A stretch of DNA of 64,000 bases from Linyphia triangularis (taxonomy: Eukaryota; Arthropoda; Arachnida; Araneae; Linyphiidae), in assembly GCA_963978545.1 (NCBI GenBank), contig OZ021732.1, positions 27,992,123 through 28,056,122 on the forward strand, in the 5' to 3' direction. Position numbers and translations under genes: made by a program. Position 1 is the first letter of the stretch. Every line of letters begins with the position of its first letter. Below, in pieces: positions 23,135-35,604 of this stretch. Under the pieces are notes generated by a model. The model was not told the DNA's origin, ran no database searches, and saw nothing but the letters and a program-made list of their open reading frames with translations.

Positions 23135-23545
23135 GACAGTAAAAATTTTAGCGTGTGAATCAACAATATTGTAACGCTTATTAATTGAACTAGTTAAATG
23201 AAAGTGAATTATTAATCATCAGTAGAAATAATTGTTATACACTTTGTTATTTAAAAATGTATAAAAATAAACAACAGTGATTTTAATTGATACAATTTAT
23301 TAATCAATTAATTAAAAGGTTTAATTTATTACTTTTTAAATTTACAGGTACAAAAAGTAATGAATTATACCTTTTAATGTTAATTTGATTGATAAATTGC
23401 ATTAATTAAAATCAATGCTGTTTATTTTTATACATTTTTATTTCTACTGACGATTAATAATTCATTTTCTTTTAACTAGTTCAATTAATAAGCGTTACAA
23501 TATTGTTGCTTTACACCCTAAAATATTCTTAAAATATTTACTGGT
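23135..23545. repeat. 400-bp foldback (long inverted repeat)
   Basis: Two arms of about 190-200 bp pair with roughly 85% identity around a 14-nt loop at 23338-23351. The arms run from CAGTAAAAATTTTAG and CAACAATATTGTAACGC on the left, through GCTTATTAATTGAACTAG and TGTATAAAAATAAACA, to TTACTTTTT at the centre. The right arm mirrors these, with one indel of about 25 bp in the left arm. There is no coding capacity. It may be a foldback transposon or MITE. If transcribed it would form a long double-stranded hairpin. Confidence 0.85.
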
Positions 23546-24729
23546 GGCTATTTATTACTTTTTAAACAATAAGACATGATTTTAACACTATTGGACTTGT
23601 GTTGCATCCATCAAGAAATAATTAATTTTATTAAATTTATTATTTCAGTTTTGATTCATTTCAGTAATATCATGTAATAAAATGTCTTGAAGTAATAAAT
23701 GAAAGCTAGTTAATAAAACTTTACTATAATTTGAAGCAACAAGGAATTACATTTGTGTAAAAACAAATTTTACAATTGTCTATAAGGTTTGAACTTTTAA
23801 AATTAAGGTAATATTTCCATCATAAAATGAGTGATTTTATAAAATATAAAATGGAAACATACCCAAATTTTTTATTTGTTTTTAACTAGAACAAAACTGC
23901 TGCTTAAAATTGATAATAAATTCAATCGAAAATTTTACAATGTGATGCACTTTACTGAAAATCTGAATATGTAACTTGCTATTTAATAATTTTTTCATCG
24001 GCAAAAATTGCATACATTTAGTTATATAAATAAAGTTATTAAATATGTTGTATATCACAATAACTGTTACGAATTCAGCATCCCAAATTATTTTAATAAT
24101 TTTAAAATAAATGAATTGAAATCTTTTTAATGCTACAGTGATATTGTCTAGTCCTTTTTCTAGTTTAGATACAGTGTATAAGACAAAGGTTACAAATGTG
24201 ATATAATCATCTGTAATTGAAGGGGATGATTACATTCTGTATTTTCACACTAATAACATGCTACCACGAAGCCGTTGGCCCTTTACTTTCGTAAAATGCA
24301 TGATCACGTGAGTGTCTAGACCACCTTAATTTGAGTTTTGTTCTGCAAGTTCCAATATTTCAAGCAGTATTTTACCTGAAGCGACAACGTCTAAATACTT
24401 AATTTAAGCATCACATTTGTTATTAAAGCGCCATTGGGAACTGATTCGGTAATAAGAATTTGAAGGTTAAACGTCTTATACCGTTTGATTGTTCGATGTA
24501 TGATTATACGATTTCTGTATTCGTTAATTTAAAATTATTGGATAGTTAAAAGTTGGATTAAACTTAATGAAACGTGCTATTTTAAACCATTCAACTAATC
24601 AGGTGTTTTGAACTTTAAACACGGGTACATTTTAAAATTTTTTCAATTGGTATACTTTAAAATTTTTGAGGTTTTTGTTTTGTTTATTTATGATATTGGC
24701 CAAACATACTAATCCGAAGAACAAGTAAA
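23546..24729. other. AT-rich non-coding DNA
   Basis: No gene recognised. Confidence 0.5.
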
Positions 24730-26560
24730 ACTTTTTTAAATGTTACAGGGATGCATTATACAAAAATACCCAAGTGATGCACGCTGCATAATCAAAATGC
24801 AACACGATTTTTTTTTTTTCATCCATATTTTTTTTAATATTAAGTTATTGTGTATTTCATATACTTCTAAACGTTAATAAATTAACTATTATAAGCTAAA
24901 CCACTCAGTGGTTATTATAATACACTCGGAGATATTTAAAATTTTTTCAAATAATTGTTATAATTTTTTTTTCAATTTTCTTTTTTGTTTTACCATGTTT
25001 GTAAGGAACTAATTTGTAGAGCTATATTTTTTAAAAATGTTAAGACGATACATCATACAAAAATATCTATTTGTAGCATAGAGTATCCATTGTAACATAA
25101 AAATATCTATTTGTCTATACACTATACAGATATTTGAACAACTATATATATATAAAAAAAAATATAGGCGATGCATTATAATCATCTAAACATTTTTAAT
25201 CAAAAATCCCCACGATTTTTTTGTATCAACAATCCTTTTAATGTATTAGTTTGTATTTTATATACTTACAAAATTTGATGAATTACTCTTAAGGGAATCA
25301 GCAAATGGTAAAATTATAAATAATTTTATCTGAAAAATGTTCATAATTGATTATAAATGAATTAATTGAGTAAGTACCAAAATGAACAACTGATTTAATG
25401 AGAAGAGAAACTATTCCTTTCATTCGAGCCTAGATAAAACTTAAAATATATAGCTACTTTTATATTTTTCACTCAACAATAAAATACTAAAAATACAAAA
25501 ATATAGATTCATTTAATACCACTTGGAAGTAAAATAATACATTTGGTTGAATACTAATGGACTGTTCTAAGAATAATTAAATACCAGCTTTATTTTAATC
25601 TATTTTCCTATTATATAAACAAAGGCATTTTTTTTCATGCCTGAATTAGTTTTTAACAATGAAGAGATTAAAGTGATACATAAAAAATATCACAGAATTA
25701 TCATTATGCTCACTTCATTAAGGAATTTTAAATATGTAAATTTTCATTTGAAATGAGTTATAAAAGTTTGCCTTTAGAAAAATTAGGTATGTGATAGACT
25801 GTTGAGGAACATTTGATTGAATTGTCAATGGCTGTATGAAGAGAGATACTTAGAGCATTCAGCAACAAGATTTTCTCTTGCGTAATGGAAAGCTATATAA
25901 TGAATATTAAAAAGGCGTTTTAAATTTTTTTTCTTATCATGTCAGAGATTTTCACTGAGTCATGATTAAAATGCAAGTTTTGGTAAAAAGTATTATTAGA
26001 GTTTTGATATAACACTTAATGGGACTTCTGAAATTTGTTTTGTAAATGTATGTTTTGGTTGGATCACTGCTGAATTTTTAACTTTAGACTCTAATAACTT
26101 TTTTAAAAGTGGATAAAGTATGTTATTGCCAACGGAATAATTAAATTTTTTTATAAAACTTTAAGATATAAATTATACAAAAAATAACTAAGTGATGGAT
26201 GCACGCTGTATAATCAAAGTATATCATGGTTTTTTGTACCATCAATCCTTTTAATATAGTATTATTTTGTCTTTTATATACCTATTAAATGAATTACTCT
26301 TAAGAAAAAAAAAAGAACAATCGAAAAATTAGAACTAATTTTATTTGAAAAATGTTTGTAACTGTAATGTGTTTCGCTATAAATAATCTCCTAATAGAAA
26401 TACCAAAGTTATGAAAGATACTATAAATGGATTGGCAAAAATGAATAATTGATTTAATGAGAAAAGAAACTAACCCTTTCATTTCCAGCATAGATAAATC
26501 TGGAAATATCTACCTTTATACTTTTCACTCAACAACTATTACGAATACATAGTAAATCAT
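24730..26560 (+). repeat. diverged direct duplications (three partial copies)
   Basis: A unit of about 350 bp is found at about 25015-25500 and again at 26130-26560, with a partial copy at 24730-24890. Shared blocks in order are ATACAAAAA, GATGCACGCTG or its variant, CAATCCTTTTAATGTA, GAATTACTCTTAAG, TGATTTAATGAGAAGAGAAA and TTTTTCACTCAACAA. Copies are about 75% similar by eye. Spacing is about 1.04 kb between the two longer copies. An open frame at 26300-26491 on the minus strand is only a by-product. Confidence 0.65.
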
Positions 26561-26589
26561 GAAGAGTACAATGTTAAGACAGTTTCAAT

Positions 26590-26945
26590 AATATAATTTT
26601 ACAGGTGGATATTTAAAAGTAAGCCCATTTCAAATGCATTTAATGTAAATGTCTCTGCAATAATTATAGATTTTGGTGCAGAATATATGTTCTTTAGTTA
26701 ACTTGCTTGGGATATTTTACTTCATTTACGATTCACAAAGACCTGTTTTACTCGATCAATCCTATTGAGCCTTAAGCCTGTTGTTGGTCTTAAAATTTGT
26801 ATTTGTATTTAAGCTATAACCATTTTAAAAGTAAATCCTGGGAAATTCACCGCAATAACTGCTAATTCTGGTACACAAAAAATGTTTTTAAAGTTGGCTT
26901 GCTTGTGATATTTTACTTTCTCTAAGATCCACTAGTTAACAATCA
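26590..26945 (+). repeat. diverged tandem pair, about 220-bp spacing
   Basis: 26590-26740 and 26815-26945 share, in order, a TTTAAAAGTAA block, a TCTCTGCAATAA / TTCACCGCAATAA block, TTTTGGTGCA / TTCTGGTACA, and AACTTGCTTGGGATATTTTAC / GGCTTGCTTGTGATATTTTAC segments. Non-coding. Confidence 0.5.
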
Positions 26946-29900
26946 CTTTTGTTACACAACTGAAAAAAATTTAAAAAGACCTCCAAAAAAAAAAAAAAAA
27001 AGTTGCATTTTCTGAGACTCTTTATGGTTTTCCTCTGTATTTTCTCATATAGACGGAATACTCAACACTATATTTAGCATTTTTCGTTTAAAAAAATTAA
27101 ATTTAGTTTTAGATTGGTAGTTCGTTTACCCTTTGAAAAAAATTAATAGGTTCGATAAACTAATTAATTTTTTTTTTAATAAAATGATGACTAAAGTCGA
27201 TTAGTTAGAGTCTGTTTAGACTAAATGGTTATTAAACTAGATTCTACTGACGCACATTATAAAATTCTTTTTATAATTTTTTTTCATTTATATTCTTTTA
27301 GGTTCAAAATAACATAATTAGGGTCCTAATGTTTAGATTAAATCTGCTGTTAGTCACATGGAAGGGCATATTTAAAATCTGAAGACTTATCTTCATTAAG
27401 TTGTTCTTCGCATTTATAAAGGCTGGCAGTACGCTAGCCTGTTGGTAGTTGCGTGATACTCGACCAAATTACTTTTCAAATGATTAATTTACATGCTACG
27501 GTGCAGGAATCCTAGATGGAATATTTGATTATATCCAAGTTAGAAAGTTATATGAAGTAGCCAACATGTGGCACCTGCCGGAATGTAGTGAATGGACTGG
27601 AGCCGGTTTTTATCAATGGACATAACTACATGACATATTGGACGACAGCTTTACAAACTGTTTTGCGTACGTTAAAATGATCAAGAGATATTTCATATCT
27701 TTCGCATGAAAACTAATGGACACAGTTGGAAGATTGTTTATGTGACTGAAGTAAAACATAATATTCGTATCTTAAAATTATCAGGTCTAGGTTTAACAGT
27801 ATGTCACAGAACTTGGTGAGAATTAGTCATCATTTTTAAAATTTGTTTTAAAGATAAACTCTGGAAGACTATATCTTTTGTTGCATTGAAATTTTGTGTT
27901 CGCTTAGAGTCAGATTTATCAGATTTTTAAAAATAACTTATTAAACGATCTTTGTTTGTGAATTAAGACGATTCTTGTGGGTTGGCTAGTTTAGGGAGCA
28001 GAGAGAAAAATCAAATTGTAATAGAAGCATAGGAAGATAAAAATCTTAGTTATATAAGATATTTTTTCCCTTTGAGTAGTGTGCAGTCAGTAGTTTGCAG
28101 AGAAATATATAATATGTTTTAAAGTTTTCTTTTCCAATAGTTACAAATAATACTAATCTTACTTTCACGCTATAGTATTGACATTTGGCGACAATTTCAA
28201 TATCCTCACGCAAATGATTTCAATATCCTCAGGCAATATTAATCTTATTATTAAAAAAAGGAAACATCATCATGCTTAAAAACCGTATTTTAGAAAGCAT
28301 AAAATTATTACCTGGGCTTAGTTTTAAATTGTAGCCATCACGGCCACGCACACGAGGAATAGCATTTAGGTATTTAAATAACAAAATAAGATAACTATAA
28401 GGTTAATAAATGTTCTATCCTTTAAAAGTTCGACGTTCCAAACGCGTGAAAAATTATACGTTCCAACCAATATCTCATTGACCTTTTATATAATAATAAC
28501 AATCCAACTTCAGGAACCTATATTACTTTTTTTTTATATTCGATTGTCAGATGTACTCTTATAGCATCTTTAATGAAAAGAAGAAAAAAAAATTGAAAAA
28601 AATAAAGTACCCATCACTTTGTACTTATGGCTAATAAACGTACTTCAGAATAGTGGTCCATTTGCGGTTGTGTAACCTGTAATCGAGTTTTAAGAAGGGA
28701 TTAAAGGTGTTGTTGATTTTTAGGTGTGTTTCTTGATGGCTAAAGATCTATCGCCAATGACGATTGCATTTATCGTTTCTCATAGGGGAAATGATGCGAA
28801 GAGCATTGAGGATTTATATCTTTAAGTGTAATGGTATGTGATCTTCTGCGGAAAGAAGTTATTAAACAAAAAGTAGCTTGGTCTCATTTGGTCGGAATCT
28901 CACTTAGCGAGATTGGATAATTAAAGCCACATGTCTTTCACACATTGGAGGACACGATAGAGAACTCTTTAGGACACGCTTGTAGGTTTTTGAAATAATG
29001 ATACATTTACGTATTTATTCTCAGTACTGTGCATTATGTTTATCACATTTAAGGTTCTTTTTTTTAAATTTTAAGACACATATCGAAACTAGAATAACGT
29101 ATGGCTGTCATTTTATATGTTGTAAAAAAATTGTAGAAATTGATGGGACGTAATAACGAAATTTAATAAGCAATTTAATGCATCAATTGATACATTAATT
29201 TATGAATTTTGTTTAGTCAAATAATTTCATACATTTTATTGTATACAATGATATAAAGAAAACATATTTTACGATAATTTAAACTGTAGTAGAAATCTAG
29301 GATAAGTAAGTAATATTTTGATTAAATACGAGTAATTAACTATCTATTGAGTCAAAATATTTTAGCAGAAATTAAATAGCATTAAAATTTAAGGTATAAA
29401 TAGTGATTTTGATAATAAAAAAAAAACAGTCAATAATATATGCTATAAAACCCTTTATAGAGAGATGAGGTACTAAATTAGTTATAAATATATTATGAAG
29501 ATTTATTTTGATTTACGATTTGATATTTATAAATGTTCAATTTTCTCAAAATGGACCGATAATGCTGCTTACTTACAAATTTGTTAAAAATTCAGACTGG
29601 AGTTTTCAAATTGATTATTAGTAGTAGATGGCAATTAATTTTTAATTTATGATTTTTTTTAAATTAGTTTTATACTTACAAATTAATAATGATGCTAAAA
29701 CTTAGATTCTATTTCTTTTAGTTTATTAAATATTATATATTTGAAGGACATTTTGTCTCTTCCATTCAATGAACATATGCAGAATCTACCTAAAAGTAAA
29801 TACTTAAGATGGTTTCAAAATGTATTTATTATTATTTAAAATTATAATTAACAGTTACGGTTCAGTTTATATTTTACTTACCAAAATTTTTATGTATCTA

Positions 29901-30297
29901 AAAAGCTCGATAAAATATTTCCATATTTATCTTTCGTTAAAGGAAGAAGGGAGGCGAAATATTTCATTTCATTCTGAATCCAAAGACAACAAAATTATAC
30001 TTCTACGTTGAGTAAAATTAATTATTTTAACCAAATACAGTTTTGGCGTCACTAACTAACAGTTTGGATTTTGTAATTTCAAACCCATTTTTTACATTGC
30101 TTATTTTTTTTTGTGTTTATGATCCTCAGATTGATAATATATTTTCAGATATATTTGAAGAAACACTCTCAAATTTCCCACACTATCATTTCAAACATAT
30201 CACTTTAATTTGTCTGTAAAGAGTAGTTGTACATATATAACATTTTTAAAAAATTTGAAAAAGTGAACTACTGAAATTATTTTTTTTTTCTTCAATT

Positions 30298-30337
<40 letters not shown>

Positions 30338-32245
30338 CATAATGATTTCTACAAAGTAAAGAAAAAAAGGAAATGTTCCCCTACTCCCCCTTTCCGTAAG
30401 GCACAAAAAAACATTGTTTTGCATGTGGTCTCTTTTTATCATACCGAGACCGATTTAGAATATATAGTGTCTTGCATCCGTTGATAAGTTAAGTGCTATT
30501 TGAAAGCTTTTGTGGCAAAAGTAAAGCGCAAACATTGATAACCTCCCGGAACAAAACAGCTAAAATGTGTTGGGCTTAACCGTGACGAATTTTAGTCATT
30601 TTTCAGAGAACGACGATAGCTACCCACTTTAGAATTTGTTTACGCTTGTATTCACTCGTAAAGAGAATAAAAAAATGAATGTACTGGAGAACATGAAGCT
30701 TGTTTCTTATTAACGAGGGCTAATACTGCTTGAGACTTATTGTGTGTTAAGGTGGGTATGTTTGTATTATGGATTTTTGTTGTTGCAATAACGTGTTTAC
30801 AAAAGTGTATGTTATTATTGAATTAGTTATTTTTAATTCCGTTCCTTTGTGTATTTAACAAAATCTGATGTTCTAGGAATAGTAGGTATCTATTAGAAAG
30901 TTTGTCAAAGGGATTTTATTTAAAACTCTTATTTATATGAATTTATAAGTTAACTTTCTATTTATAGCAATAAATGCACCAATTAGCTTTGCTAGTATAT
31001 AGTTTTTTTTTTTGCTATTTACGAACCTTTAATGGTCCCTCAGATCTATTTATGTGATTGAAATACGAGATATGGTTTCTTCAAAGTATGCTCTGAAGAA
31101 AAGATGTAGAGGTAAAAAATGATTAATGACTTTATATTATGTGTCAGGGTTGATATTTTTATGTAATGAATTGTCTTGCTACAATAAAATTTTACGAAAG
31201 TATCGAAATTGCTAGGGATAAAATCGGACATCGAAATGATAGGGAAGTCCTCCTTTGTATAAGTCACAGAAATACGATGCGAAAACTAGAATTCTAATCA
31301 ACAATGTTACCTTGATAGCAACATATGTACGTCAATGCAATCCATTGCTACGAATTAACGCTTTCATCTTTTCATGCGAAAGAATCAGGCCTGGACTCGG
31401 ACTATGCCGTATATCATCTTGTAAATTTTGCCAATTTCTTCTCACCAAGTAATATCAGGAAAAACAAAGGCATAACTGGGAGGTCTATTAAAAGTTTTCT
31501 ATTCAAATTTGATTACAAGCAAAGGAAAAAAATGAGGCCAAACGGGAACACAAGAAAATCAGTCTAATCATTTTCACCCGCTCCCCCCTCAAAAAAAAAG
31601 TTTTAAATTAATATCTAATACCATTTTATCCGATTAAAGAAATTACGTGGATATACAATCAATACCAGCTTTAGTTTAAAATGCATCTTCAATTAAGCTC
31701 TAAATTAATTGCTGTTAACTGTACCGTAAATATATTCCAAGCATGTTTGGCATACTTAATTTAACGAAAACGGTTATTTCTGTAGCCACTCCAGCATGGA
31801 TAACAGCTGTTAGTGAAACTTTAATGATGTGAAGAAAACAAAGTTCACCACGTTTATTATATTACATTAATTTTGGAGAAGACTGGTAAAGACAGCAGCA
31901 TTAGACAGTCTATAATGAGAACACATTTCTTGTGGTAAGAAAATATCACGTAAATCAAATTAGTTTTCTCACTGTAACTTAACAGTCACGTCTTTCTGAT
32001 TACAGATCTCGGTTTTAGTCTTTAAGACGCTTTATCTCTGGTAATTCCCTGGATTCTTACTGGACAGGTGTTCTTCGTGAGGAGGCACGCACTTTCTTTT
32101 TATTTTTAGAGGATCATTCTCTTAGAAATTGAGGAAACTGTTAATGAATAAGAAAGTATAATGGCATAATTAACAACCAAATGTTATTTGAGAGAAATAA
32201 CTGAACTATAATTGTTCTTTGTATGTGCGAATACTAATGTCTTAA
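26946..32245. other. long gene-free AT-rich interval
   Basis: No gene recognised in 5.3 kb. Contents seen are: a possible MITE end at 27418-27465 (separate entry); a 24-bp-spaced direct repeat ATTTCAATATCCTCA at 28193 and 28217; a mildly GC-elevated, non-repetitive stretch at about 28680-28980; and a 34-nt A run at 30302-30335. Open frames at 31046-31567 overlap in several frames and have no recognisable domain. Confidence 0.5.
27418..27465. mobile_element. possible end fragment of PIF/Harbinger-like MITE
   Basis: AAAGGCTGGCAG at 27418 continues as TACGCTAGCC...GGTAGTTGCGTGA. It follows the right-hand end (read inward) of the MITE at 51902-52221, which has AAAGGCTGACAT, AACGCTAGCTGG and TTAGTTGCGTGA in the same order. 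I found no opposite end nearby, so this is a fragment. Confidence 0.45.
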
Positions 32246-32880
32246 ATAGTAATTATCAAAACAATGAAAAGTTAGAGAAATGTTTTAAAAAGTAACTATC
32301 AAAGTAATGTAATGTAAAAGCAATGTTACAAAATGTTACTATTAAAATAATGTAATAAAAAGTAATGTGCCAAAAAGTATCCATGAAAATAATGCAATGT
32401 AAAATTATTGTATTAAATGGTAAATATTAAAATAATGTAATGTAAAAGTAATGTATCAAATGTTAAGTATCAAGATAATGTAATATAAAAATAAAGTACA
32501 ACGAAGTATCTTTCAAAACAGTCTAATGTAAAAGTAATGTATCAAAGAGTTACTGTCAAAATAATGTAATTTTAAAGTAAATGTATTAAAAAGTAACTAT
32601 CAAAATAATGGAATATAAAATTAATGTATTCAAAATTTTAGATTAACCTATTTTATATAAAAATAGTATGTATTATACACATTATTTTATATTATATACT
32701 TTATAAATTAATGTAATGTTAAAGAAAAGTATGAAATAGTAACTATCAAAATATAATGTAATACAAAGATAATATATATAAAAAAAGTAACCATTAAAAT
32801 TATTTAATTTAAAAATATTTTATCAAAAAAGTAACTATAAAATAACGTAATGTGAAAGTAATGTATCAAAAAGAAACGCT
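32246..32880 (+). repeat. degenerate tandem array, unit about 42 bp
   Basis: The motif pair GTAACTATCAAAATAATG and TGTAAAAGTAATGTATCA recurs about 12-15 times with variable spacing averaging near 42 bp. An AT-rich interruption lies at about 32636-32700. The units carry indels, so the array is old. Non-coding. Confidence 0.75.
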
Positions 32881-33004
32881 TGAGATTTTGGCTATGGAAG
32901 TTTTTACTTTTGTATTCTTTTGCATGCACTTTGGCTTCTTGTCACAATTTCTGTTGTTTTATTTGAGAGAACCAGTGTAAGTGGCGAAAGTTAGCTTAAC
33001 GCAT

Positions 33005-33347
33005 CCCCGGTAACATAGTGGTATTGGTAAATGTCGGGAATAAAGGTTCTGAGAAGATTGGCCAATCCATGCCAAAGATCAAGCATCGTTCCAAAATACA
33101 CGATACTTAAAAAAATAAATACACCAAAACCATCACAAAACATATTTTTACCTTTCCGATTTTCTTAAAAAAATATATTTCAATTATAAATATAAAACTC
33201 TGCATCAACATTTCGAAACTTCCAATATAGTTTATCCAGGACTGGGTGAGATTGGCCAAGTTCGGTAGCAACGACCTGTCTACAGTGGTCCACATCGGAA
33301 CTGTCCAGTGTTGGGAAACATTGGCCAACGTATTTGTATTACTGAGG
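33005..33347 (+). mobile_element. dispersed repeat family, copy 2 of 3, with terminal inverted repeats
   Basis: The left end CCCCGGTAACATAGTGGTAT and the complement of the right end, CCTCAGTAATACAAATACGT, align, and both run on into TTGG..AATGT. The interior has one AATGTCGGGA...GATTGGCCAA module (about 33029-33064), TCGTTCCAAAATACACGAT, AACATCACAAAACA-like sequence, CTCTGCATCAACATTTCG, TTTATCCAG and a GAGATTGGCCAA block. Length 343 bp, non-coding. The minus-strand open frame at 33107-33328 is created by the repeat. No target duplication is obvious. Confidence 0.75.
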
Positions 33348-34831
33348 ATTGTTCAATATTTACCTTAGTCTATTTTGAATGCTAGAATTAAAAGAAATTC
33401 ACTTGCCACCTTCATCCATTTTCAAGGTTGTTATATTTAACCCACTTCTCCCATCTTCATGCGTTTCAAATGTACTTAAAATAAGTTTAATAATAAAAAT
33501 GCAGTGCAGTTAGTATTAATAATAATAATTTATCAGGGTTAAAGATGCGTATATTTTTTAGTAATTTAATTTTCTGTAGATTATAAAAATATGAAATATT
33601 CTTAATTTGGAAAGTGTTGTATATTAGTATATTATAAATGTAGCATATTATTTTTTATTTATACTTATGTACATGCAGTAGTGTTAGAAATTTTTTGAGG
33701 TAAATTGCTTTTTCTTAATGATTATTAAAATGTGTATGCGCTTTACTAGTTATGCTGCGAAACGGTTTAGTTTAGGTAGATGAAGACTTTAATTTGCAAC
33801 TGTTTTAAATTGATTGAATATGATTTTAATGGTATGAAATCACCACTCCATTTGGCACTTTTTTGGAAAGTTTAGTGTATGTTTTAAAAAAGGTATTGTA
33901 ATTTTAATAAGATTCTGCATAAATTATGTTAGTAACAAAATGTTGACCAAGTACTTAAGTATTACAAAATAATACCTCTAAATGATTTCATACAACATTT
34001 CGTACCATTCTTTCATTTACGAAGCATTAAAGGATCAAAATGTCAGAATCTTTTGCAGACATGTTAACTTATTCTTAAAGAGATTTGTTTAAAAATACTT
34101 CAAATTCTAAACTTTAAATGTAGTATTAATCATTTAAACAAGTATAGATTATATTACTATGTATAGATCAACTTTAGAAGATACTAATTTTGCATAATTT
34201 CCAAAATTGTTGATTTTTTTATTTGAACGTTATTTAGAGATCATTTAAAATTTTTTTATAAGTGTAATTGGACCTGATAATTGCAACAATATGTTTTAAA
34301 GTTATTTTCTGGTTTGAGCCAACCGTGTTCAATAGAAATTGAACAGTTAGTTCTAATTCCCATGGGGAGTACTCATGGCAAACTATCGTAATATTTAAGG
34401 TTATTTTAACTGTATAGTTAGCAGCTTTTAATCTCATGCCTTTCATTTGAAAGTGAATTTATAGTTTTACTAAATAATTTATGTAAAATTGACACTATTT
34501 GGAATAAATTTTAAGGTATAATAAATGATTTTTCCCCTTTATAAAATGCTTTGTTTATGATAAGGAAAATTAAAATGCTATGATAACTTAAAAGCAATCC
34601 ATCACAAGTAAATTAAATATTTATCTCAAGATACTGCAATTAACAATTGTACTTAAAACTTTCCAATTGGAAGTTTTTTATGAGACGGTAAGATATTCCA
34701 TATCAAGCAAACACAGTGCTTTTTAGTTAAGTTAACTTAAAAGAAATATCGTCAACTTATATTTATTGGTATATTCAACAAACAATAAACAAGAAATTAC
34801 ATTTAATAGAATTTGTGGCAATACAAAACTA
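33348..34831. other. AT-rich non-coding DNA
   Basis: No gene recognised. Confidence 0.5.
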
Positions 34832-35239
34832 TCAAACAGATAAAGATAATTGCCAACTCTCTGAAAATGACAACTTCAAGTGACGATATCCATTTCGACG
34901 AGTTCTGAATACATGATTTTCAAAACAATATCTTAAAAGGTATTTCCTTTTACCAAAGGGTTTCAATTCCAAACATAACACTCTATCTATTAACTGCAAA
35001 CTATCACTCTTATCTACGTACCTAAAAGGTAAACCAGAGAAAAAACCAAAACTCATAATCTTTGATCTACGACCAAAAACTTGTATCATCTTATCAAGAA
35101 AAGCGGCCTGTGTGTTATGAGAGCTATCTCGCTGCGAAAACGTGCCGTGAAATTTTTTCCTCAAGAAAGATAAAATAGCGTGCGTCAGAACCATAAAAAT
35201 CTTTTTGTCCCACGTGGAAAGACTACCTCTGTCAGTCAC
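34832..35239 (-). CDS. unassigned 135-codon open frame
   Basis: An uninterrupted minus-strand frame encodes a basic, Ser/Phe/Leu/Arg-rich product of mixed composition, with no long hydrophobic segment and no domain I can identify. It lies in a mildly GC-elevated, non-repetitive island (about 34830-35330). A plus-strand donor-like GTGGTAAGTGA sits nearby at 35297-35307. At this base composition a frame of this length is only marginally unlikely by chance. Possible gene, exon or relic of an unknown element. Confidence 0.2.
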   Translation of the reverse strand: MTDRGSLSTWDKKIFMVLTHAILSFLRKKFHGTFSQRDSSHNTQAAFLDKMIQVFGRRSKIMSFGFFSGLPFRYVDKSDSLQLIDRVLCLELKPFGKRKYLLRYCFENHVFRTRRNGYRHLKLSFSESWQLSLSV

Positions 35240-35357
35240 TTTTAAAGAGAGGGTCTTTTAGAAACCTCAATAATACTGGTGTGATCTCGAAGATTGAAGT
35301 GGTAAGTGAAATCGAAGCATTCCTCCATGGACAAGAGGAGGAGATACCTAATGAGGA

Positions 35358-35388
<31 letters not shown>

Positions 35389-35604
35389 TTGCTAACTGGG
35401 GCTCTGCAGACTATTCACTGGATACTAGTATAATAGTTTGAAATTATAGCCTGTGAGAGTGCGTAATTGTTTGTGTAGGTCAGAGTACGGTAATTTGGCA
35501 TGCATTAAATTGAAAAGAATTTACTGGTTTTTATGGATTGTCGCTGGACTCTAATTATTGGCGTCTTACACACTGTTTGATATTCGCATGGAAGTTAAGT
35601 CACG
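35240..35604. other. non-coding DNA with T run
   Basis: No gene recognised. A T run lies at 35369-35390. Confidence 0.45.

Noticed and set aside
23135..23545. microRNA precursor
   Set aside because: The stem is far longer than animal pre-miRNAs and no known microRNA sequence was recognised; a foldback element is more likely.
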